A stretch of 64,000 bases of DNA from Eublepharis macularius (GCF_028583425.1 NC_072801.1:65921766-65985765), one strand, 5' to 3'. Counted from the stretch's first letter, positions 54,640 through 64,000 are shown. The notes: a model not told the origin generated them from the letters alone. A program made the numbers and translations.

Positions 54640-55366
54640 AGTATAATAAAAAGCAGAGGGGGTGACTTTACCGGGGGGGGAGAAGAGGTAAATGTGAATT
54701 TCTAAGCAGTTATGTTATTAGATTGATATATATAGAATAATAAATAGAATATTGATAGAAAATAACTAATCACAAGGGTTAACTATAAGGATTGACTAAC
54801 TAATAATATTTTCTTTCCGATTCTGTATAATGTACCAAACTGAATATGTTTATCTGAAGGTATATATGAGTCAAATTGATTGATATCATATATAGATTAA
54901 TGATTGAAGGGAAATAGAAATATTAATGTAAACAAATATAACTAAAATAGAAAGAAGATAGAATGAGTAACATATAGAGTATAAGTTAAATTGGTTGGTT
55001 TATATGAATGTATGCTTTACATAGTTTACGATATATAGAAATATTTGAAAATGGAATTATGAAAAATGGGATAAATTGTTTATCCAATATGGAAAAAGGG
55101 ACTCATAGTTAGGGTACAGAGCATTAAAAATAGTTAAAGAAGTATTGCTTAGAACGAAGGGAGAATATATATTTGTTAGATAGAGGAATATATAAAGAGT
55201 AAGGGAAAAGGGACAAAGGGTTGGAAAACTGTTGGAAGTCAACAAAAAGGGGGGGAAAGGGAGGGGGTTAGAAATCGGGAAATGGGAAAATTGACTGTAA
55301 TATGTAAATATTTGATCCTAACCCAATAAAAATTTTTTATAAAAAAAAATACTTCCAGCACATCCT

Positions 55367-55628
55367 GGCCTTTGTTTTTGCTGTAACTGAGATCAACCAG
55401 AATATCCAGCTCTTGTCCAACATCTAATTGAAATATATGGCGGGTGACAATCAGTTCAGTGCAATGTTAACGAGTCTAAACACTTTGACACTCCTGTATC
55501 AATCACAACGGAATCCCACCAATTACAACTGTAAGAGAAAGATGGAATTATTGGCAGTCCTAGGTGCACTCTCCTCTCAAAACTCAATTCAGATGGCCAA
55601 CTTATTATCAAACTACAAAATACCACAG
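55367..55628 (+). pseudogene. Receptor C exon 2, right fragment
   Basis: It continues the exon with LAFVFAVTEINQNIQLLSNI, then TAA (55425-55427), and on to …SNYKIPQ before the donor CACAG|GTATGT. With the left fragment the exon is 292 nt, the same as receptor B. Confidence 0.92.
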
Positions 55629-55677
55629 GTATGTGTCCTCAGGTGAATGCTAAGCATATCAGAAGTTCTGATGTGAC

Positions 55678-55934
55678 TGTATAGTTAGGGTACAGAGTAT
55701 TATAAATAGTTAAAGAAGTATTGCTTAGAATAAAGGGAGAATATACATTTGTTAGATAAAGGAATATATAAAGAGTAAGGGAAAAGGGACAGGGGGTTGG
55801 AAAACTGTTGGAAGTCAACAAAAAGGGGGGGAAAGGGAGGGGGTTAGAAATTGGGAAATGGGGAAACTGACTGTATTGTGTAAACATTTGATCCTAACCC
55901 AATAAAAATTTTTTCAAAAAAAAAAAAAAGAAGA
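55678..55934 (+). mobile_element. Short L1 3'-end insertion, 17-bp TSD
   Basis: AGAAGTTCTGATGTGAC flanks both sides (55661-55677 and 55935-55951). The insert is only the last part of the L1 3' UTR, including the G-rich tract, AATAAAAATT and A-tail. It is strongly 5'-truncated and lies about 50 bp after the exon 2 donor of receptor C. Confidence 0.92.
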
Positions 55935-56330
55935 AGAAGTTCTGATGTGACGGGCAGCCCAATCCTAAGAAGGGCACGGAAAGTGAATAGGAACCGAACT
56001 AAGGCTTGCGACCGCGTATCTGGGCGTAAGTCGCCCTCCACCCACGCTGGGACGCGGCGCTGGCCCGCCGGCGGGCTTGCACTGGCGGAAGCCTCAGGCA
56101 CCCGGGCGGCGGCGTAGGAGTGGCGTAGAGCCCTGCGCCGGCGTGGGGGGAGGGTGGGGCCGGAGTTAGTCCGCTCCCTAAGCCCCTCCAGAAGCGGGAA
56201 CGCCCACAGCGGCGCAAAAAAGCTACGCCACGGAAAAAAAAGGCGTAGCCCATAGGCGTCCATGGAACGGCGAAAAATCAGCCCCCTCTCTATGGCCCGA
56301 AGGAGCATAGGATGCGAACTATCCCGGGGA

Positions 56331-57390
56331 CCAATCAGCGTGTGCGCCCGGCGTAGACGAGCCCCCCTCTCCGCACCCAATCACCTGCGACCGCGCCCTA
56401 CAAAACATCCGGCCAGCGCCGGCCAAAACCCTCAGGTAAGTGAGCACGTCGCCGGAGGCTCTGTCCGTGTGCTGCGTGGCGTTGCCCCTTTGAACACCGA
56501 ACGGGGGTGAGGGCATTCACGGTGGCAGGCACAGAATGCACTCGGGGGACTTTGCGAAAAAGTGGGCGCACTTCCCATAAAAGGGAAGAAGTGCAAATGT
56601 CTGGCTTAACCCCCTTTTTACCCTGACAGGAAGAACAACTCAACATCTAACTGGACTCATGCAAGCTAGCTGCTTCCAACTAAGCACAAACAAATTAACC
56701 CTTCCGTGAGAGAAGGGAGTGACACTTGGCGAATTTACAGCAGCCTCTCCCGTTTCCTTGCAGGTACCCTGACTCCGGTATTCCCGCCTGGTGTTGACTG
56801 ACGGAGCGCTGACAGGTGAGGTGGAGGTAGGGGAGGGGGGATTAGTGCAAACCGCCCATTCACCTGACCCCACCCGCTCACTTGCCGCTTCGGGGGAGGC
56901 CCAGCAGGGGTGGGGGGCGACCATGGCCACCCCTGGCCGCCTCAGAGGCAGGCGCCCCAGAAACCACATGCGACCAGGTGTTTGTTATGACCAGCTCACT
57001 CCTCCCTTAAAGGTAAAGGCTTGCCAAGGCCGAGTGCATCCTCGCCAGACTGCCGTGCATCAGCTGGTTGCTGTTTCCCTCGACTATGTGCATCCTCCCG
57101 GATGGCGGAGTGTGGGGCTTGCCTTGCCAGTGGAACGAGGCAAAGCCCACATGTGTCTTTTCCTCCCGCAGGCACGTCCAGGGCAGGGCTGCTCCCCCGC
57201 GTCCCGCCCTCCCCAAACATCTCTGACGGAGGGTTGGCTGCAGCCCAGGAAGCACTTTCGCGCCGCGGCCTGCATCTCAGCCCTGCCCCGCCGAGCGGGA
57301 AGGAGGGCTGTGCAGAGTTCCCCGGCTCCCTTGCTAGCCTAAAAACAAGCCCACTTGTTCCAGTGCAATAAAACGAGTCGTAAAACAACT
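56331..57390 (+). other. Gene-like layout inside the GC-rich element
   Basis: CCAAT at 56331 and 56377 precedes a donor CTCAG|GTAAGTGAG (after 56435). A pyrimidine-rich acceptor CCGTTTCCTTGCAG ends at 56763, and a donor GACAG|GTGAGG follows 56815. Acceptor TTTTCCTCCCGCAG ends at 57171, and AATAAA at 57367-57372 is followed by a GT-rich stretch. The implied exons are roughly 56420-56435, 56764-56815 and 57172-57390. No long frame joins them, so any product would be non-coding or very short. This is sequence-motif inference only. Confidence 0.35.
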
Positions 57391-58606
57391 GCTTTCTGTG
57401 TCTGCGAGCCTGACTTCGTCCTCTGCCCCTCCCCCAACACTCCCGTCACATCTCCCCACCTGCACATTGCCACAAATGTATCTGACAGACCCCGTTCTGC
57501 CTCCCCGCCCCCTCCCTCCCCTCACAGTAACGTCAGGTAGAGGGTTGGGGCAGGGCATGTCAGCGGGGAGGGGGGAGCCACCGAGGGCGCTCGATCCCTG
57601 GTAGGGCGAGCAGCTGGCACCCAATAAGCCAGGGAGAGGGTGGCCGGGGGTGCTGCTGCAAGGGGGAGGGAGATGGCACGGGAAACAGTCCGCTCACTGG
57701 ATCCCTAGCCCTATCAGTGAAGAAACTAGGGTAGCGGCAGACAGATGCCATATCCCAGGCAGGAGGTTTTGTGCGCCTGGGGAGGGTCGCTCCCGTTGCA
57801 GCCGCAGCCACAGCAACAAAGTCCCATGAGCGGCTGCCTCCCAAAGTGGGTCCAGCCCCTCAGGTGTCTGCGGCAGCCCGATTGGTCATTCCAACACCCT
57901 CCACCCCGCGGTGTCCCGCCTCACATCCAATCCTGCGGGGCAGTTGCCAGCCTCCCACGCCAACATGCCATGGTTGTTGGGAGGGGTGGGGTGTGTCCAA
58001 GGCTGCGCGTGGCTCCGCCCTGGCCCGGCGCCGTCTCCTGCTTTCAGCATCTGTGGCCGCTTGCATTGCCTTGCGGGGGGGAGACCCACTCCTAGGCTGA
58101 CAGCCCCACCAATCCTGCAGGGCAGGCCACTGGCCCCGCCCACAGGGGCAGTGGAGGAGTATGCCACCCGCACAAAGTGGCCGAAACGCAGAAGCCCGGG
58201 GTCCCCTGGCTGGCTACCACAGTGCTTCCCCCCCCCGCCCGGGCCATGCAAGCTGAGTGGCCACCCCAGACCCCGGGAGGGGGAGGGGGAGGGGGAGGGC
58301 CCACCCAATGGCAAGTTGCGCGAGCACCCCAACTCAGGGCGGCATGCCAGGCAGGGCAGGTGCGTCAGGGCGATATGGAAGACATGCCAGAGCGGCCCCT
58401 GGCCAGTCCTTGTGCATCCTTCTCTTTCCCCCCCCTCCCTTTTGGAAGGGATGCGCTGTCAGCGCGGGCCTGGTCATGGGCCCCTGGCTGCCTGTCCTTC
58501 CAAATGGGCTCTGCCCAGCCCTGCCTCCCCATGGTCCCTTGACACCCACCCTCTCCTACACGCCTCCCCTTCCTCACGTCTGCTGGGGGAGGTGGGATGG
58601 TATAAT

Positions 58607-58640
58607 AATAAAGGCTGATTTCTGTGCAACGGGTGTCTGT
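58607..58640 (+). terminator. Second poly(A)-like signal in the GC-rich element
   Basis: AATAAA at 58607-58612 is followed within 20 bp by GGTGTCTGTGGTCTTTGG, a GT-rich downstream-element-like sequence. Confidence 0.35.
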
Positions 58641-59240
58641 GGTCTTTGGCTTGGGACGGGGATGGGGCGGGCCCGCTGTTTCTGCCTCTTGGTGGCGGCC
58701 TCAGGCCCACCCTCCCCTTGGGCGTGACTTGGTGGCTGTTCCCTACTGCCGGGACTGGCTGCTGCCCTGGATTCCTCATGGCAGGGCACCTGCCAGTCCC
58801 ATGCCAACCTCTCTGGACACGGCCGCCACGGACTTGGCGCTGCGTTGGGCAAACGGTGGAAAGGCTCCTCGGACCACGCCCACCCCTCTCCTTCCCGACT
58901 GCGAGCCCCGCCCAACGCACGAGCCGGGGTGGTCTGCCGGCATGGGCGCGATTTGCCTGCTGCTCTGGGGCCTGGCCGGGATCGCGTGCTGCCCATTGGC
59001 TGCGCCTATCCTGGCCCCTCCCCCTGCTGCTTGTGGGGAACAGCGCCCTTTGGCTGCGCCCGGCGGTGGCCGCGCATGAAGCCCGCCCACAACGCTTTCT
59101 GGTTCTCCCAATTTGCATCTCTGCGCTGCTGCCGGGGCTGGCGCCGCTGCACTTCGCTGGCACAGGATACGGCCTGGCGGCGCCACTGCTCCATCTGTGC
59201 AGGCACGCCGGCGTTGGGGCCGGCCATAGGATTGCACTGC

Positions 59241-59306
59241 AAAAGTCTATTTTAGGAGGATGTCTTCAGTTTCTCTGTTACAGACATCCTCCTAAAATAG
59301 ACTTTT
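59241..59306. repeat. Perfect 25-bp inverted repeat, 16-base loop
   Basis: Arms AAAAGTCTATTTTAGGAGGA plus TGTCT (59241-59265) and their exact reverse complement (59282-59306) enclose TCAGTTTCTCTGTTAC. Receptor A intron 2 shows that the right arm is the native orientation; the left arm and loop are an inverted copy. Confidence 0.93.
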
Positions 59307-59324
59307 AGTCACATCAGAACTTCT

Positions 59325-59716
59325 ATGGTTCAGCCAACAGAAGTTAAAATCTACTTGCTTTTATTCCTGGAACTCCTTTTGAAGACCACAGCCCAATTAT
59401 TCTCATACAATGTGAAGATGCTAACTAGGCAGCCTCTCAGTTTGGTATAATGGAAGGTCGTAAGTTGTGACACCTTCCGGGAACTCTAGGAACACAAATT
59501 GCCCAAGGCCACATTCTTCTGCATTGGACTTTGTCTATGTGCCAGATTTCACAGAAATGTCTATAGACCTTAATTATTCCTGCAGAAATGATCGGATTTG
59601 GATTATGATATTTGTTAGAGGATTTAATTCATTCCATCGAAGGCCCAACTCTTGGTTTAGAAAACTGAGCAATGCGTTTCTCAATAATAAAAAATAATAT
59701 TTTCTCCTTATAACAG
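59325..59716 (+). other. Receptor C intron 2, native 3' part
   Basis: It aligns with receptor A intron 2 (inverted, about 13400-13720, apart from the MITE there) and in part with receptor B 25560-25720. No gene is seen. Confidence 0.65.
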
Positions 59717-60558
59717 CTCAGTTATGGCTCCTTTGATCCAATGCTGAGTGACAGAGTTCAGTTCCCTTTTTTCTACCGTAAGGATCCAAATGAAAATCTT
59801 CAGTATACTGGGATAGTTCAGCAGCTTAAACATTTTGGATGGATGTGGATTGGCTTCCTCGTGACCGATGATGAGAGCAGAGAAACGTTTCTTCATACCC
59901 TGAGACTCAGGCTCCTCCAGAACAATATTTGTATTGCTTTTACACAAATGATGCCAATTTTAATGAATAAAGCACAAAGTGATACCTGGATAGTCCTGAC
60001 AGGCATATTTTCTTCTCTCTGGTCAAAGAAAGTGAAATTTTTCCTTGTTCATGGGGATATTGTGTCTATGCAAGGGTTTCAAATAACTCTGTATAGCAGT
60101 GAAGTGAATGGCCTGCATCCACTGGAGAGGGTGTGGATCATAACCACTAAGTGGGATTTCACAGCTGTGTTTCGAAAGGACGCATTCGCCGCACGATCCC
60201 TCAATGGCACCTTGTCCTTTATCCAGCACACAAAGGGAATGCCAGGATTTGAGGACTTCCTGGACACCATCAATCCAGTCACATTTCCTCTGATCCACAA
60301 TTTATGGGCAATGTCATTTAATTGTTCTTTTCCACATTTGAAACCATTATTGCCAGGCCTTCCTCCCTGCACTGGGAAGGAGAAGTTGAGGAGCCTCCCT
60401 GGACACGTTTTTGAAATGAGAATGTCTGGCCACAGCTACAGCATCTATAATGCGGCTTATGCTGTAGCACATGCTCTCCATGCACGTTGTCAATTCTCAA
60501 GAGGAGAGGAAAGGGATGTGGGGACCAGTGGAGGCTTGGGAACATTCAGCCGTGGCAG
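59717..60558 (+). pseudogene. Receptor C exon 3, frameshifted near its end
   Basis: The frame is open from [16 protein letters not shown] through VGIVQ-like TGIVQQLKHFGWMWIGFL to [15 protein letters not shown]. It then slips: the expected ending …GNIQPWQ is found in another frame (…QWRLGNIQPWQ). Length is 842 nt. The acceptor AACAG and donor GTGAGT are preserved. Confidence 0.9.
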
Positions 60559-61094
60559 GTGAGTCTCAGCTCCTACCAGTCATCCGTTGTCCTACTTTTC
60601 GCTTCAGAAAACAGCTTCATTAAGAATTTTTTAAAAGCCGGATTGATTCATTTTATAAATTTCTCTGTATTTAATTTGGTTAGGTGCGCACACAATGCCT
60701 GTTTCCTTTCATGTTTAATTCATGTGGAATTTGAACATCCATAGGGCATAGTAATGATACTTCTTATCCATTTTTGTATCCCGTGCATGTCTAAAAAGAG
60801 GACTTGGGATGCACAAAGGGAGTTTTGAAGCTGTTCTGTCGGGTAACAGAGGATTTACTTCGGAAGAAGTCTTTCCTGAGAATGATTGTTTGGGGGAGGC
60901 ATGCTGAGACATACTTAAGTGAAGTTCCATGAGGATTCCATTTATTCCCTTCTACTCTATGCAGAGGAATACATGGAGAAATTTAACATGATTTGTACAC
61001 TGTGCATGTAAAAATCAAGAATGTGATCATCATGCTTGGGTTAATTTCCTTCATAAGATTCACTTGATTGAATTTCAAAAGGGAATGATTTCAT

Positions 61095-61165
61095 ACAACC
61101 ATAGGGCTGAAAGGGACTTCCAGGGTCATCCAGTCCAACCCTCTTGTGGATGTAGGATTTTTCAC
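61095..61165 (-). mobile_element. CR1-like LINE 3' end fragment
   Basis: The sequence accatagggctgaaagggac, then ttccagggtcatccagtccaaccctc, matches the antisense of a typical amniote CR1 3' UTR. It is short and old. Confidence 0.5.
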
Positions 61166-62193
61166 CTCAAACTCCAGGCGGTGGGGGAACAGGTAGCCTT
61201 ATTTTGATTGGTTATTGTTTCTTCCAACTCATGTCCATTTATGTTGTTACTCTTGTATTCTTGCTCAAATGCATCCAACTGCTTGGGCTGATTAAATATC
61301 TTCTGATAATTGTTCAAAGTTACTCTGTAACTTTTTAATGTCCTCCCAGATACTTTTTTTCTATATTAGTTGTAAGCTCAGAGAGTTCTTTAACTTCCTT
61401 TTTTGCCGCCATTTTCTTTCCTCTTTTCCTGTTGTCTGGGAGTCACTTAATAGTTACTTTATAACCACAATACTGCAAGACTCACCCAGTCCAAGGTTAT
61501 ATTTTTTTGCTTCTGCAAATTCCCTCTCTGGGCATACGTCTTTCACCTTTCTCTTGTCATTGTTGTGGTTGGTATTTTTGTTTCCTTTTAATCTGTTCTC
61601 GGAGGAGTTACTGAGGCATCTATTCTTGTCAATGCCTGTGCAGAATCTCCAGGTTGGCCTTATTTTGACTGGTCAGTGGCTTTTCCAAGCTCATGTCCTT
61701 TTATACTGTCACTCTCTCATTTAGCTGCCCAAATCCATCCAACCTCCTGCCTGTCCCAGGGCCACACAAAGTGTTGTGTTTCAGAAGGGAGTATCCTAGG
61801 TAAGGTAGAGAGGTGTTTTCTGAAGTTCCTCAGTCCCACTTTTGGGTTTATTTTGATCAGGACCAAGTGTCCAGAGAAAAAGGCTTTGGAACTGCCACTG
61901 ATGATATTTTCTCAACTACAAACAGCTGGGGGGAGGGGGAAGTGCAAGCACAATGGAAAGTATATCTGTAGCCCCTATAGAAAAAGAATTTCTTCCTTAG
62001 GCCACGTGGCCTAGAAGTGCATAGCTTCAAAGCCCACCTCTCCAACCCATCCAGGATGTCCCTAGGGAAGACATAAAATGCAGTTAGAATTACAGGGAAA
62101 CAACAGAATAACAGAGTGGTTTCTAGTTGCTTTCAAAGCTGAATTTTTTTTTCTATTGTAGCATTTCCCAATTACATGACTGCTAGTGCTTAT

Positions 62194-62443
62194 TATAACA
62201 ACATTTGATTCATATGCTACCCTTCAGGACAACTTAGCTCCCACCCAGAGTGGTTTTCAAATATGTTATTATTATCCCCACAATAATAAGCACCCTATGA
62301 AGTGGGTAGGGCTGAGAGAGCTCTTAGAAACTGTGACTGACCCAAGGTCACCTAGCTGGCTTCAAGTGGAGGAGTGGGGAATCAAACCCAGTTCTCCGGA
62401 TCAGGGTTCCGCGCTCTTAACCATTACACCAAATTGTCTCTCT
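62194..62443 (-). mobile_element. tRNA-derived SINE in receptor C intron 3
   Basis: The family is the same as at 769-1013 and 5124-5376. Minus-strand head TGGTGTAATGGTTAAGAG and box GGGTTTGATTCCCC are present. Confidence 0.8.
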
Positions 62444-63137
62444 CATTATTTGGGATGAGTCTTGTTTACTACATTGCCCCATAATGTGCATCCCAGATGA
62501 GCCATCACCAGGAGCAGCAGAGGCAGCATTGACAGAAGGAAGGTCCAGATCAGTGGGAGCAGGGAAGAGTCTCTCTTGAAGGTCCTCAGCTCAGAACACA
62601 GCAGGTCCTGGAGGCACACCATGTCGAAATGCTTCTAGCAATCACAGTGAATGCCAGGGAGGGGTCAGAGGACACACCTGATGTGGTGCAGTTTCAAGCA
62701 CTGAGAAAAGATCTCACACAGAATGCCACCTCTGTGAGGCAGCTTGGGAAAGACTGCAAAAGAATTCCTCTGGGTAGAAAATACAAGAGAGCAATAAAAA
62801 AAAGCTCACAGACTCACCATAGGCTGTGTTGCTCCCATGAACTAGGCTGAGGTGGAGGTGTGGACCAGTGAGGGAAGAGGAGGAGTGGCAGGAAGCCTCT
62901 TCCAACAGTGGCAACGTGGTTGGCGCCATTCCAGAGGCACATAAAGTTGTGGCCATTCCAACCCAACAGAAGTGTCTGTGTATTATTTGCCAAAACCCAG
63001 ACAGTACATAGCACATAGGGGGCAATAGACGTAACAACCCAGAGATCGGAATTCTGCATATTTTAGCCATACAAGGTGCAGTCAATGTGCTCCGTCTCAC
63101 CATGCATTCTTTCTGTAAACTTTTCTCTCCCATCTAG

Positions 63138-63254
63138 CTACACTCTATTCTGAGGAAGGTTCACTTTAACAATAGCGCTGGGGATGAAATCGTCTTTGAT
63201 GAAAACAGAGGACTGGTGGTTGGGTACGACATCATCAACACAATCACATTCCAA
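63138..63254 (+). pseudogene. Receptor C exon 4, cut by L1
   Basis: After CATCTAG it encodes [20 protein letters not shown]…[11 protein letters not shown] (39 codons). It then passes directly into the L1 5' end GACTTCC at 63255. About half of the 76-codon exon is present. Confidence 0.9.
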
Positions 63255-64000
63255 GACTTCCATTTTGGGATCCATGAAGGTCTAACGCAGCTCTAAGAGC
63301 TGAGCTGTCCGGGCTGCTGTTTTGGAGGCTGGAGGGGCTAAAATTGCCCGCGGCCAACTGTTCTCAGGCAGAGAACAGGCATAGAACACTCAAGAATCTC
63401 AGGGCGCATTGATCTCGGGCAAGGGGGGTCCTGCGCAACGGATTCTCTCCCGTCCCTTGAGGTCCCACCCGAAGACAGGTCTTGCCAGAATCTCTGCAGC
63501 AGCTTAGGGGCCAATGCGGTTGGCATAAGACCTACATGCCCAAGCTTCAACAGGGACAAGAAGAGCTGGACGGAAGTGGAGATTGAAACAGCGATTACAA
63601 CCCGCGGAAGCGTTTAAGAAGGTAAAGATCACTATCTCTTGAAATGGGACAGATTACTTAAAATAAGGAAGCATTAAAGTAGATTGGAAAACTGCAACAG
63701 AGTGACTATAAGGAGGGGAAGCTCCGGCAAGAACTGTATTAAAAAAAGGACTAAGCAAAACAGAGTTATAAAGGGAATTGGATTATTGTTTTACATACCT
63801 GCGGTAACAAACAAATAGCGGGCTGTGAGAAAGTTTTACTATCGTGAGAACTGCTGTGGGAGGACAGGAAACAGGAAGTACGTAACAACGATAGAGTTGC
63901 TGGAGAGAAGCGGCCCTTTCTTGACTACAGGAAGAAGGGAATCGCCATCTTTGAAAGGGGAAGAGTCACAGCTTCAGCGGAAGAGGAAGTAAGCCATATT
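63255..64000 (+). mobile_element. L1 5' UTR (L1-4), runs off the window
   Basis: It starts GACTTCCATTTTGGGATCCATG and aligns over its length with the 5' UTRs of L1-2 (36797 on) and L1-3 (49195 on), including the gcgggctgtgagaaag…acaggaagtacgtaacaac stretch. Its intact 5' end suggests a full-length insertion into receptor C exon 4. Confidence 0.9.

Larger units (their letters stand above)
49195..55347 (+). mobile_element. Full-length young L1 (L1-3), 6.15 kb, 19-bp TSD, inside receptor C exon 2
   Basis: It has a 5' UTR of about 860 bp starting GACTTCCGGTTTGGG, ORF1 at 50054-50881, ORF2 at 50878-54639, a 3' UTR with a G-rich polypurine tract (55245-55268) and an AATAAAAATTTTTTATAAAAA tail. The TSD AATACTTCCAGCACATCCT is exact. 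Only two in-frame stops break ORF2. It is the best-preserved L1 in the window. Confidence 0.96.
55952..59240. mobile_element. GC-rich TIR element with gene-like interior, 3.3 kb
   Basis: The ends are GGGCAGCCCAATCCTA and, on the minus strand, GCAGTGCAATCCTATGG, sharing GCAGNNCAATCCTA. This terminus resembles a common squamate MITE (from memory). The interior is GC- and CpG-rich, in sharp contrast to the AT-rich flanks. It holds two CCAAT boxes, good splice sites and two poly(A) signals, but no convincing protein frame. I infer a non-autonomous DNA transposon carrying a transcription-unit-like cargo. No TSD is seen. Confidence 0.6.
60559..63137 (+). other. Receptor C intron 3
   Basis: It is largely ancestral intron sequence shared with receptor A (60720-60960 and 61650-61760 match the inverted 11460-11700 and 11100-11220). 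A block of about 95 bp (61190-61285) is a diverged direct repeat of 61650-61745. The exon-4-proximal 600 bp matches all three paralogs in part. Confidence 0.6.
36034..63254 (+). pseudogene. Receptor C: broken vomeronasal type-2 receptor paralog
   Basis: The pieces are exon 1 (36034-36290), exon 2 (49165-49194 and 55367-55628), exon 3 (59717-60558) and exon 4 (63138-63254). They lie in the same order and phase as in receptor B but spread over more than 27 kb. Exon 1 is open. Exon 2 is split by a full-length L1 and has TAA at 55425-55427 (TCA in the paralogs). Exon 3 is 842 nt, two over a multiple of three, with a frameshift near 60483-60500. Exon 4 is cut after 39 codons by another L1. Exons 5-6, if present, lie beyond the window. 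It cannot encode a receptor. Confidence 0.92.

Noticed and set aside
57911-58618. Long GC-rich reading frame of 235 codons, and others on both strands at 55844-59308
   Set aside because: Proline/glycine/arginine-rich low-complexity translations appear in nearly every frame, as expected in GC-rich DNA with few stops. No domain, splice support or codon bias singles one out.
36034-63254. Receptor C as a functional gene with very long introns
   Set aside because: Two coding exons are physically interrupted by L1 insertions, exon 2 has a stop and exon 3 a frameshift.
1-64000. Endogenous retroviruses, LTR elements or Polintons
   Set aside because: No paired LTRs, gag/pol/env-like frames or capsid-like genes were recognised on either strand. 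The retroelements seen are LINEs, SINEs and Penelope-like.

Overview
The window is vertebrate genomic DNA, almost certainly from a squamate reptile (lizard or snake). It holds a cluster of vomeronasal type-2 receptor (V2R, family C GPCR) genes with long introns full of squamate-type repeats: L1, Bov-B (RTE), L2/CR1-group and Vingi-like LINEs, a tRNA-derived SINE, a 5S-derived SINE with a Bov-B-like tail, Penelope-like elements, and hAT-like or foldback DNA transposons. The species cannot be fixed from the sequence alone.

Layout. (1) 1-3,200: an L1 3' end, a SINE, a Vingi-like LINE 3' end and a GC-rich hAT-like element. (2) 3,239-15,534, minus strand: receptor A, six coding exons that join in phase to an open frame of 884 codons. 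(3) 15,535-22,433: intergenic spacer between two divergent receptors, with an old minus-strand L1 and a Neptune-like Penelope element. (4) 22,434-35,498, plus strand: receptor B, six coding exons joining to 880 codons with no stop. Its introns hold a compound hAT-like element, a 5'-truncated L1 with a 19-bp target-site duplication (TSD), a Vingi-like LINE, Bov-B pieces and a Penelope terminal piece with a hammerhead-ribozyme core. (5) 36,034-63,254, plus strand: receptor C, a dead paralog starting only 535 bp after receptor B. Exon 1 is open, exon 2 is split by a full-length L1 (19-bp TSD) and has a stop, exon 3 is frameshifted, and exon 4 is cut by another L1 that leaves the window.

Intron 1 of receptor C holds a four-level nest: an old L1 contains a younger L1, which contains Penelope fragments and a 3.57-kb hAT-like foldback element with very long inverted arms. 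Intron 2 of receptor C holds a GC-rich element of about 3.3 kb. It has short terminal inverted repeats (TIRs) and an internal gene-like layout of CCAAT boxes, splice sites and poly(A) signals. It sits inside an inverted duplication that also preserves an unoccupied copy of its insertion site.

Receptors A and B would be dendritic surface receptors of vomeronasal sensory neurons: a Venus-flytrap ligand-binding domain (exons 1-4), a cysteine-rich linker (exon 5) and a seven-helix domain (exon 6). The three genes share intron positions, intron-3 sequence and a block about 100 bp upstream of the start codon, so they are tandem/inverted duplicates. All exon joins were made by eye from GT/AG sites and paralog alignment; no transcript evidence was available. 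I recognised no endogenous retrovirus, LTR element or Polinton.
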